Source of the DNA: Verrucomicrobiota bacterium
GTDB lineage: Bacteria; Verrucomicrobiota; Verrucomicrobiia; Limisphaerales; UBA9464
Assembly: GCA_947454295.1 (NCBI GenBank)
Contig: CANGMO010000206.1
Location: 1 to 5,314, forward strand
DNA length: 5,314 nucleotides
Direction of reading: 5' to 3'
Under the pieces are notes generated by a model, which saw nothing but the letters and a program-made list of their open reading frames with translations, did no database searches and was not told the DNA's origin. The translations under genes were made by a program, and so were the position numbers. Positions 1-5,314 of the stretch are shown here, piece after piece; within the stretch, counting starts at the first letter, position 1, and the number at the start of each line of letters is the position of its first letter.

Positions 1-1
1 G

Positions 2-631
2 GAGCGCCCTGAGACCAAGAAAGGACTGATTCCTGCGCTGACCACGCCGAACGGGCTCATCCTTCTCGGCTTGCTGTTTCTGGCCAATCTCTACGCCGCC
101 TACGAAGTGGCACGCTTCAAGTGGCGCCCCCCCGCGCTGGTGTGCGGCCTTTCGGCGGTCTTCCCGGTCTTCGGCCCGTTCATCTTCCTCGTCCTGCCCC
201 GCAATGTCCCGGTGGAGCAGGAAAACGCCACGGAAGTCGCCGTGCAGCAGACGCATCTCGCCGTGGGCTCCCAGTCGGCCCCGGCCGGCAGCGCTCCCGC
301 GGGCGGTGCCGCTGCGGCCCTCGGTCTCTCCAAGGGCGGTGGCCATGGCGCGGCGCAAGAAAGTCTGCCGCGCGTCTTCAAGCGCGGTGAAACCACCTTC
401 AACCGCCGCTTCTTCGAAACGCAGTTCCAGAACTTCTTCCGGGTCGTGGCCAGTGAAGCCGACAAGGACCTGGTGATCGATGTCTCGGCCGGAAAGAAGA
501 GCGTCGTCGCCACCCGGGTCAGCCGCATCTCCGCCGGAGAAATCCACTTCAAGACCGCCACAGGCCAGGAAGTGGGCGTTCCCTTCGCGGAAATGTCCGA
601 GGTGAAGCTCCGTCACAAGGATGCCGCCTGA
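2..631 (+). CDS. Partial small membrane protein of unknown function (5' end outside window)
   Basis: The function is not recognised. The frame is open from base 2 to the stop at 629-631, giving 209 visible residues, so the true start lies left of the window. A TTG at 71 could be called a start, but it falls inside the first hydrophobic segment and is unlikely. Two membrane segments are visible: about residues 18-34 (GLILLGLLFLANLYAAY) and about 44-65 (ending FGPFIFLVLP), separated by a short basic stretch (RFKWRP). A Gln/Val-containing stretch and then a low-complexity Ala/Gly/Ser/Pro linker (about 90-118) follow. The soluble C-terminal domain (about 124-209) contains GETTFNRRFFETQFQNFFRVV, then alternating strand-like segments rich in Val and Ile, ending EVKLRHKDAA. 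I infer a small beta-rich domain held near the membrane by two helices. My recollection is that similar proteins occur in Verrucomicrobiota, but this is unverified. The next gene starts 48 bases downstream on the same strand, so co-transcription with the kinase is possible. Confidence 0.75.
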   Translation, partial: ERPETKKGLIPALTTPNGLILLGLLFLANLYAAYEVARFKWRPPALVCGLSAVFPVFGPFIFLVLPRNVPVEQENATEVAVQQTHLAVGSQSAPAGSAPAGGAAAALGLSKGGGHGAAQESLPRVFKRGETTFNRRFFETQFQNFFRVVASEADKDLVIDVSAGKKSVVATRVSRISAGEIHFKTATGQEVGVPFAEMSEVKLRHKDAA

Positions 632-679
632 CCGGCACCCCCTCCGTCCACCCGCTCCAAGCGCTGCAGAGTTGCCCCG

Positions 680-1321
680 ATGCCGATGAAATATCGCGCC
701 ATTCTTCTATTCGGTGCCCCGGGTGCCGGCAAAGGCACCCAGGGTAAGATCCTGGGGCAGATCCCCAACTTTGTTCACTTCTCCTGCGGCGACGCGTTTC
801 GGAATCTGCGCGTCGATTCCAAGCTGGGACGGGTGTTTGTGGAATTCGCCTCCAAGGGATCGCTGGTTCCCGACGAGCCCACCATCGAGCTTTGGACCAC
901 CTCCATCTCGGCCATGAAGGTCACCGGCCGATTCAATCCGGAGGCCGACACACTGCTTCTCGACGGCATTCCGCGGAATCCGAACCAGGTGAAGATCATG
1001 TCCGAAATGGTGGACGTGGTCGCCGTGTTCAACCTGTTCTGCCCGCAGATCGATAAGCTCATCGTCCGTCTGCAGCGCCGGGCACTGAAGGAAAACCGGC
1101 TCGACGACGCCAACGTCGAAACCATCCGCACCCGGCTGGAGACCTACAAGCGGGAGACCCGCGCGGTGCTCGATTGCTATCCGGAGAACATCATTCACCA
1201 GATCGATTCCACCCAGGAGCCGATGCGGGTGCTGCTGGACATCCTCCAGATCATTTCGCGCATTCCAAAGCCGGCCATCAGCGACGGCAACACCACCTTC
1301 GCCGGTGGTCCCGGCGCCTGA
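680..1321 (+). CDS. adk: Adenylate kinase-like nucleoside monophosphate kinase, short-LID type
   Basis: It is predicted to transfer phosphate from ATP to AMP or another NMP in the cytoplasm (ATP + AMP = 2 ADP for a true adenylate kinase). The 213-residue protein has the Walker A loop GAPGAGKGTQ at residues 12-21. The NMP-binding motif follows as SCGDAFR (35-41), where the family usually has STGDxLR, then KGSLVPDE (59-66). DGIPRNPNQ (95-103) replaces the usual DGFPRxxxQ. The lid region, RLQRRALKENRLDD (130-143), is the short form with no zinc-finger or long LID insertion. ETIRTRLETYKRET (147-160) carries the conserved Arg after the lid. The last 15 or so residues form a Gly/Thr/Pro-rich tail. 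ATG at 680 gives MPMKYR; ATG at 686 (MKYRAILL) is equally plausible, and no strong Shine-Dalgarno sequence separates them. The motif changes leave the substrate open: AMP is most likely, UMP/CMP is possible. The symbol adk is therefore tentative. Family assignment is secure; exact specificity is not. Confidence 0.88.
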   Translation: MPMKYRAILLFGAPGAGKGTQGKILGQIPNFVHFSCGDAFRNLRVDSKLGRVFVEFASKGSLVPDEPTIELWTTSISAMKVTGRFNPEADTLLLDGIPRNPNQVKIMSEMVDVVAVFNLFCPQIDKLIVRLQRRALKENRLDDANVETIRTRLETYKRETRAVLDCYPENIIHQIDSTQEPMRVLLDILQIISRIPKPAISDGNTTFAGGPGA

Positions 1322-1329
1322 AGCCCGCC

Positions 1330-1348
1330 CGCTCCGCATGACGGGGCG
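1330..1348 (+). other. Short hairpin just downstream of the kinase stop codon
   Basis: CGCTCCG (1330-1336) can pair with CGGGGCG (1342-1348) through seven base pairs, one of them G-U, around a 5-base loop (CATGA). It begins 8 bases after the stop codon of the NMP kinase gene. No T-run follows, so it is not a classical intrinsic terminator. It could stabilise the mRNA 3' end or attenuate transcription, or it may be a chance pairing in GC-rich DNA. Confidence 0.25.
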
Positions 1349-1431
1349 CACCCGGTTCAGGATGCCACGGTTCGACCATGGTTGATTGCGACCGCCCGAC
1401 GCTGGTTTCCGCCGCATCGCAGCATCACCCC

Positions 1432-2373
1432 ATGACCACTCCCATTCGCGTCGCCTTTATGGGCACCCCGGAGCTCGCCCGGGTGGTCCTCGCACGCCTT
1501 GCCGAGGCGCCTGGTTATCAGCTGTGCGCCGTGGTTGCCCAACCGGATCGCCCCGCAGGACGTTCCCTCGAACTCAAAGCGCCGGCCGTAAAGGTGGAAG
1601 CCCTCGCCCGCGGGCTGCCCCTGTTCCAGCCCGAGCGGGCGCGTCAGCCGGAATTCATCGAGCTGGTTCGCAGTTGGAATCCCCAGGTCATCGTGGTCGC
1701 GGCCTACGGACAGATCCTGCCCCAGGCGTTGCTGGATATCCCCTCCCACGGCTGCCTCAACATCCATACCTCGCTGCTTCCGCGGTGGCGGGGCGCAGCG
1801 CCGATCCAATGGGCCATCGCCTCCGGAGATGCTGAAACAGGCGTCACCCTCATGCGCATGGATGCCGGCCTCGACACCGGTCCGATCGTGTCGATGGCCC
1901 GCACGCCCATTCGTCCCGAAGACACCTCTGCCACGCTTCATGATCGTCTTGCGCAGCTGGGTGGTGACCTGCTGATCGACACCCTGCCCGGCTACTTGTC
2001 GGGAGCCATCCAGGCGAAACCGCAGCCCGTCGAAGGCGTCACGGTCGCCCGCAAGATCACGCGCGAGGATGGTCGCATCGACTGGAATCGGCCCGCACTC
2101 GAGCTTTGGCATCATCTGCGAGGCTTCACGCCATGGCCGGGGCTCCACGCCATGCTTCCCGCCGAGCCGCGATCCAAGCTGCTGAAGGTACTGGCGGCCC
2201 ATCCCGGCGATCTTCGGGGTGCGCCAGGCACGGTGATCAGCGGTCCTGCCGGGGAACTGGTGGTGGCGTGCGGCGAGGGATCGCTCCATGTCACCGATCT
2301 GCAGCTGGAGGGCGGACGTCCACAAACCGCCTCGCAGTTCCTGGCCGGCAATCGGCCGGTGCGGTTGGAGTAA
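1432..2373 (+). CDS. fmt: Methionyl-tRNA formyltransferase
   Basis: Transfers the formyl group of 10-formyltetrahydrofolate to Met-tRNA(fMet) in the cytoplasm, producing the initiator tRNA for bacterial translation. From ATG 1432 the protein has 313 residues, close to the 315 of E. coli Fmt. The N-terminal formyltransferase domain starts IRVAFMGTPELA (5-16). AYGQILPQALLD (91-102) leads into NIHTSLLPRWRGAAPIQWA (110-128), the SLLPxxRGxAP signature. The catalytic triad expected from the E. coli enzyme (N106, H108, D144) is present as N110, H112 and D148, the last in MDAGLDTGP. TVARKITREDGRIDW (204-218) marks the passage to the C-terminal tRNA-binding domain, which ends LQLEGGRPQTASQFLAGNR (290-308). 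An in-frame ATG at 1378 would add 18 residues (MVDCDRPTLVSAASQHHP) that the family lacks, so 1432 is preferred although neither start has a clear ribosome binding site. No peptide deformylase gene (def), a frequent neighbour of fmt, lies in the window. Confidence 0.97.
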   Translation: MTTPIRVAFMGTPELARVVLARLAEAPGYQLCAVVAQPDRPAGRSLELKAPAVKVEALARGLPLFQPERARQPEFIELVRSWNPQVIVVAAYGQILPQALLDIPSHGCLNIHTSLLPRWRGAAPIQWAIASGDAETGVTLMRMDAGLDTGPIVSMARTPIRPEDTSATLHDRLAQLGGDLLIDTLPGYLSGAIQAKPQPVEGVTVARKITREDGRIDWNRPALELWHHLRGFTPWPGLHAMLPAEPRSKLLKVLAAHPGDLRGAPGTVISGPAGELVVACGEGSLHVTDLQLEGGRPQTASQFLAGNRPVRLE

Positions 2374-2375
2374 TT

Positions 2376-2387
2376 GCGCGATCGCGC
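2376..2387. repeat. 12-bp perfect palindrome GCGCGATCGCGC
   Basis: A perfect 12-base palindrome begins 3 bases after the fmt stop codon, in the gap before the transglycosylase gene. It contains the octamer GCGATCGC and a central GATC. It could be a protein-binding or methylation site, or a compositional accident in GC-rich DNA. A single copy in this window does not show function. Confidence 0.4.
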
Positions 2388-2411
2388 GGATGCATTTCGC
2401 CGTTCATCCGC
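2386..2411 (+). promoter_or_regulatory. Inverted repeat (possible mRNA hairpin) ahead of the transglycosylase RBS
   Basis: GCGGATG (2386-2392) is the exact reverse complement of CATCCGC (2405-2411), giving a 7-bp stem with a 12-base loop. The right arm ends 2 bases before AGGG (2413-2416), the likely ribosome binding site of the transglycosylase gene, and the left arm overlaps the end of the 12-bp palindrome by 2 bases. The position would suit an operator or a leader hairpin affecting translation. No T-run follows, so it is unlikely to be an intrinsic terminator for fmt. Confidence 0.35.
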
Positions 2412-2412
2412 T

Positions 2413-2416
2413 AGGG
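2413..2416 (+). promoter_or_regulatory. Ribosome binding site of the transglycosylase gene
   Basis: AGGG lies 8 bases upstream of the ATG at 2425. It is the only Shine-Dalgarno-like sequence at good spacing among the starts in this window, and it decides the ATG at 2425 over the in-frame TTG at 2374. Confidence 0.5.
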
Positions 2417-2424
2417 TTCCGTTG

Positions 2425-3372
2425 ATGAAACGCACCCGGGTCCTGCTTGCCGCGGCCCTTCTGAGCGTGGCCAGCCCTGGCCTCGCGCAGTCGGATCCGC
2501 AGGATTTGACCAGCCTTCTGGAAACCGGTCGCAATCTGCTCGAAACCCAGGGCATCGGTCTGGAAATCCCCATCGATCTCACCCAGACCCAGAAGTGGTT
2601 GAAGGATCTCCAGGATCGCCTTGGAGGCGAGTACGTGTTGGATCTTTCCCACCTGCGACCGGCGGCGGAGGCGGCGATTCCGTGGTTGGAATCGTCGGAG
2701 GAGACGCAGCCCTACGCATGGTGGCTGAAAACCCGCCTCGATTATTTTCGCGCCGCGGACGAACTCCAGCGTCTCACCCCCGGTCCCGTGCCGGTGCCGC
2801 GCAAGCCCGAGTCCAAATCTGCGCCCGCTCCTACGGCCCGTCCCAAGCCGACCCCCGAGCAGCAGCGGCAGGTGTGGTCGAAGGTGGTGGCCTTGGAACC
2901 GTGGCCCGAGGAAGCCGGCAAATACGTCAGCCAGCTCAAGCCGGTGTTCACCTCCGAAAAGGTTCCGTCCGAATTGGTGTGGATCGCGGAGGTGGAGTCC
3001 TCGTTTCAACCCGGTGCCCGCAGCCCGGCAGGCGCCGCGGGATTGTTTCAATTGATGCCCGGAACCGCCAAGCAGGAGGGGCTGCGATTGTGGCCGCTGG
3101 ATCAGCGCTACGATCCGCAGAAGAGCGCCCGTGCCTCGGCGAAATACCTGCGGGCGTTGCACACGGAGTTCAAGGACTGGTCGCTGGCGCTGGCCGCCTA
3201 CAACGCCGGTGACGGTCAGGTGCGGACGCTCATGAAGCGCCACGGCGTGCGCAGCTACGATCGCCTCGCGCCGCACCTTCCCGCCGAAACGCAGCTGTAC
3301 GTGCCGAAGGTAGAGGCCGTGCTGCGTCGCCGCGAGGGCAAGGCCCTGGCCGAACTCAGGACGCCGTCCTGA
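2425..3372 (+). CDS. Secreted SLT-family lytic transglycosylase
   Basis: Predicted to cleave the MurNAc-GlcNAc bond of peptidoglycan non-hydrolytically, leaving 1,6-anhydroMurNAc, in the periplasm. From ATG 2425 the protein has 315 residues. The first 21 form a signal peptide: basic MKRTR, hydrophobic core, then SPGLA|QS as the likely signal peptidase I site. There is no lipobox Cys, so it is probably soluble. Residues about 22-118 form a probably helical region I do not recognise, followed by a Pro/Lys/Ala-rich linker (about 119-145). The catalytic SLT domain occupies about 155-305. VPSELVWIAEVESSFQPGA (180-198) contains the expected catalytic Glu, E191 of the ES motif. SPAGAAGLFQLMPGTA (200-215) and LALAAYNAGDGQV (254-266) are the other family motifs, resembling MltD-type enzymes (GH23). 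No LysM repeats follow the domain, unlike E. coli MltD. The gene starts 51 bases after fmt on the same strand and ends 8 bases from an oppositely directed gene. Confidence 0.93.
   Translation: MKRTRVLLAAALLSVASPGLAQSDPQDLTSLLETGRNLLETQGIGLEIPIDLTQTQKWLKDLQDRLGGEYVLDLSHLRPAAEAAIPWLESSEETQPYAWWLKTRLDYFRAADELQRLTPGPVPVPRKPESKSAPAPTARPKPTPEQQRQVWSKVVALEPWPEEAGKYVSQLKPVFTSEKVPSELVWIAEVESSFQPGARSPAGAAGLFQLMPGTAKQEGLRLWPLDQRYDPQKSARASAKYLRALHTEFKDWSLALAAYNAGDGQVRTLMKRHGVRSYDRLAPHLPAETQLYVPKVEAVLRRREGKALAELRTPS
3356..3372. terminator. Possible hairpin terminator at the convergent gene junction
   Basis: TCAGGAC (3356-3362) and GTCCTGA (3366-3372) form a perfect 7-bp inverted repeat with a 3-base loop (GCC). 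The right arm includes the TGA stop of the transglycosylase gene. The 8-base gap to the opposite gene adds the palindrome GGCGCC (3375-3380), and CTGA (3369-3372) can alternatively pair with TCAG (3381-3384). A hairpin at a tail-to-tail junction suits bidirectional termination, but there is no T-run on either strand, so classical intrinsic termination is not supported. Confidence 0.35.
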
Positions 3373-3380
3373 CCGGCGCC

Positions 3381-5314
3381 TCAGTCGTCATCGCCGTCCG
3401 CCTTGGTGATCGCCCATTCGGGATACGGATCAGCACTACCCTTCATGGCGTGCCACAGGATGCGGTTCAGCACGTCCTCGGGAGCCTTGTCCACTTCACG
3501 GAAATTCAGGCGCGCCGACATCTCGGCGTCACGACGCAGCACCGGGTCGCGCAGCGCCTGGGGTGAGGGATTGAGCTGATCGAGCGGGATGTTGGTCGGC
3601 AGCGCATCGAAAGGGCGGAGATCCGCCGCGGCCTGAAAGGCGTCGAACATCGGCGTGGCGCTCGCATCGAACTGGTTCATGGGAGGCAGTCCGAGGATCT
3701 GCTCCATGGTGCGAATGAGGCTGGTGGTGTTGTACTGGGTGTTCACCACGGCGCCGCGACGGGTGTACGGACTGATGCAATAGGCAGTGGTGCGGTAGCC
3801 GCTCACATGATCCCACCCGCCCTGTGGATCATCCTCGATGGCAAAGATGGCAGTCTCGGGCCAGAAGCGGGAATGACTGATGGCCTCCACGATCCGGCCG
3901 AAGGCGAGATCGTTGTCCGCCACGTGGGAGGCCGGGGTCGGAGATCCACGGCCGGTGCCGCTGGTGTGGTCGTTCGGAAGGCAGATAAAAATCATCTGCG
4001 GCCATTCGCCGGTCGCCTCGGCGGCCTTCAATTCCCGGATGATGAAATCCGCGCGGAACTGGTCGGGCACCGACATGTCCCAGCCCACGTAGTCAGTCGG
4101 CAGATACGGCTTGAGAGACGCCACCATCGGATAGCTCGCAAAGACCACCGAGTTGGTCTCGCCCTTCCAGGTCTGGTAGCAGTCCATGAACTTCGGCTCG
4201 CCCTTGCGCTTCGGGTCCCGCCACTTCACCGCCGGTGCGGCGAACTCGCCGTAGTCTCGCAGGGACTTCCCGTGCTTGAGCACATTGTCCCACAGGAACC
4301 CGCTCGGCGCGTAGGCCAGGGCATCATTCTCGTCGGTGCCCATGCCGTCGGGATAGCTGCGGGGGAATCCGGCGAACGACTTTTCCATGTAGTCCGTGGA
4401 AAAGGCCGTGGTGCTCCACTGGTGACCGTCGGCGCTCAGGATGCCGGCGCAGTAGGTGTTATCGAGCAGGGCAAACTCGCGGACCATCTTGTGCTGATTC
4501 GGCGTGATCTGTTCGCCGAAGATGCAGAGCTTGGGGTCCCCATTGCCGGTGGCGACATCCCCCAGGACCTGGTCGTAGGTGCGGTTCTCCTTGATGATGT
4601 ACACCACGTGCTTGAACACGCTCGGCTCGCCGATCCGCTCAGGCACGGGACGCGGGGCAGTCCCGGGGCGCGCCGGCAAGCGGCTGGCGGCGATCGCTTC
4701 ACGGCGCAGGTTTCGCGAAACCACCTCCGAGAGTTTCGGCAGATCCTTCTTCTTCGGAATCGGAATCAGCGAGAGGGAACCGCTGTATTGATGCGTGTTG
4801 AATCCGGTCTTTCCCGCGGCGTCGGTCTTGGGCTTCTCGACGTGCCCCTTGATGTTCGCCACCAGCAGGGTGTCGCGGCGCGCATCCATCACCACCACTC
4901 CGGGAAACCAGCCGGTCGGAATCAGCCCCTGCAACTTGGATTCGCGGTCACCAGGATCGAAGCCGATCACCGCCACCGCATTCTGGGTGCCGTTCGCGAC
5001 ATAAAGCGTCTTTCCCCGGCGATCAAAGGCGAGCGCGTTGGGCGAGGCACCGAACAGGTCCGCCGGACTCGACTTGGTCCAGATGGTTTCCACGACGCGA
5101 TCGGTCCGCGTGTCGATCACGCTCAAGGTATCGGCCGCCGCATTCGCGCACACGACGTAGCGACCATTCGGGGAAACGGCGAGTCCGCTGGCGTGCAATC
5201 CGGCGAGCACCTCGGTGGCCGCCGGGGAACCCGAGGCGGCCAGCGGGATGACGCTGACACTGCCCTCGTTGGCGATGTGCCGGACCGGATCCACCCGCAC
5301 TTCCGTGCCGCGAC
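3381..5314 (-). CDS. Partial YncE-like beta-propeller / phosphoesterase (PF04185-type) fusion protein
   Basis: The frame is open to the right edge, so the N-terminus is missing. A GTG at 5300 is in frame, but the reading continues upstream without a stop (RGTEVRVDP). Residue numbers here count from that GTG. Residues about 10-180 are YVTN/YncE-type propeller blades: GLAVSPNGRYVVCANAAADT (39-58), VIDTRTDRVVETI (61-73), LYVANGTQNAVAVIGFDP (99-116) and LLVANIKG (145-152). A Pro/Arg-rich link (about 205-225) leads to the phosphoesterase domain: VVYIIKENRTYDQVLGD (232-248), ITPNQHKMVREFALLDN (265-281), SADGHQW (289-295), FICLPNDHTSGTGRGSPTP (438-456), ADNDLAFGRIVEAIS (461-475) and AIEDDPQGGWDHVSGYRT (487-504). 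Likely metal or active-site residues, by analogy with acid phosphatase/phospholipase C relatives, include E238, N239, D443, H444, E489, D490 and H498. Such fusions are usually exported, but no signal peptide can be seen here. The substrate is unknown. Transcription converges on the transglycosylase gene with 8 bases between stops, so the two are not co-regulated as one operon. Confidence 0.9.
   Translation of the reverse strand, partial: RGTEVRVDPVRHIANEGSVSVIPLAASGSPAATEVLAGLHASGLAVSPNGRYVVCANAAADTLSVIDTRTDRVVETIWTKSSPADLFGASPNALAFDRRGKTLYVANGTQNAVAVIGFDPGDRESKLQGLIPTGWFPGVVVMDARRDTLLVANIKGHVEKPKTDAAGKTGFNTHQYSGSLSLIPIPKKKDLPKLSEVVSRNLRREAIAASRLPARPGTAPRPVPERIGEPSVFKHVVYIIKENRTYDQVLGDVATGNGDPKLCIFGEQITPNQHKMVREFALLDNTYCAGILSADGHQWSTTAFSTDYMEKSFAGFPRSYPDGMGTDENDALAYAPSGFLWDNVLKHGKSLRDYGEFAAPAVKWRDPKRKGEPKFMDCYQTWKGETNSVVFASYPMVASLKPYLPTDYVGWDMSVPDQFRADFIIRELKAAEATGEWPQMIFICLPNDHTSGTGRGSPTPASHVADNDLAFGRIVEAISHSRFWPETAIFAIEDDPQGGWDHVSGYRTTAYCISPYTRRGAVVNTQYNTTSLIRTMEQILGLPPMNQFDASATPMFDAFQAAADLRPFDALPTNIPLDQLNPSPQALRDPVLRRDAEMSARLNFREVDKAPEDVLNRILWHAMKGSADPYPEWAITKADGDDD

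Noticed and set aside
71..73. TTG at 71 as the start of the first gene
   Set aside because: The frame is open upstream to the edge with protein-like sequence, and starting here would cut the first membrane segment.
100..561. 153-codon minus-strand frame and overlapping plus-strand frames within the first gene
   Set aside because: Their products are Arg/Ala/Pro-rich with no motif. The frame with membrane segments and a structured C-terminal domain is the convincing one.
632..679. Possible promoter or terminator between the first gene and the kinase
   Set aside because: I see no -10/-35 pair, no stable stem with a T-run and no clear Shine-Dalgarno sequence; it looks like a plain short spacer.
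1376..1381. CCATGG palindrome next to the ATG at 1378
   Set aside because: A 6-base palindrome is expected by chance and has no supporting context.
707..1417. 236-codon open frame on the minus strand opposite the NMP kinase
   Set aside because: The sense strand carries a full set of kinase motifs. The antisense protein has no recognisable feature.
1357..2325. 322-codon open frame on the minus strand opposite fmt
   Set aside because: It lies almost wholly antisense to a certain fmt gene. Its protein is rich in Arg, Gly and His with no recognisable motif, typical of a GC-rich shadow frame.
2374..2424. TTG at 2374 as the start of the transglycosylase
   Set aside because: It would place 17 polar, charged residues before a textbook signal peptide, and AGGG lies 8 bases before the ATG at 2425.
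2404..3276. 290-codon open frame on the minus strand opposite the transglycosylase gene
   Set aside because: The sense strand encodes a clear signal peptide and SLT domain. The antisense product is Arg/Gly/Leu-rich with no domain.

Overview
This is a GC-rich (by eye roughly 60-65%), densely coding bacterial window with five protein genes and no RNA gene, mobile element or CRISPR array that I can see. The gene content and protein style point to the Verrucomicrobiota or a related PVC-group lineage. The pointers are a small membrane protein with a Phe/Arg-rich C-terminal domain, a short-LID NMP kinase, a YncE-propeller/phosphoesterase fusion protein, and weak or absent Shine-Dalgarno sequences at most starts. 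This assignment is inference; nothing in the window proves the taxonomy.

Layout: four genes run left to right. (1) The 3' part of a small two-helix membrane protein of unknown function, open to the left edge (2-631). (2) A short-type adenylate kinase-like NMP kinase (680-1321). (3) Methionyl-tRNA formyltransferase, fmt (1432-2373). (4) A secreted SLT-type lytic transglycosylase (2425-3372). Gaps of 48, 110 and 51 bases separate them, so they could be co-transcribed, although the 110-base gap could hold a separate fmt promoter. On the opposite strand, ending only 8 bases from gene 4, is a large gene open to the right edge (3381-5314). It encodes a YVTN/YncE-like beta-propeller fused to a PF04185-type phosphoesterase.

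Functionally, NMP kinase and Fmt are housekeeping (nucleotide pools and initiator-tRNA formylation). The transglycosylase remodels peptidoglycan in the envelope. The flanking genes are a membrane protein of unknown role and a probably exported phosphatase-like protein. I see no single pathway linking all five. No gene-free stretch exceeds about 110 bases. The non-coding structure worth noting is a nest of inverted repeats between fmt and the transglycosylase gene, a 7-bp hairpin over the transglycosylase stop codon at the convergent junction, and a weaker hairpin just after the kinase gene. I found no convincing evidence of a previously undescribed multi-gene system here.
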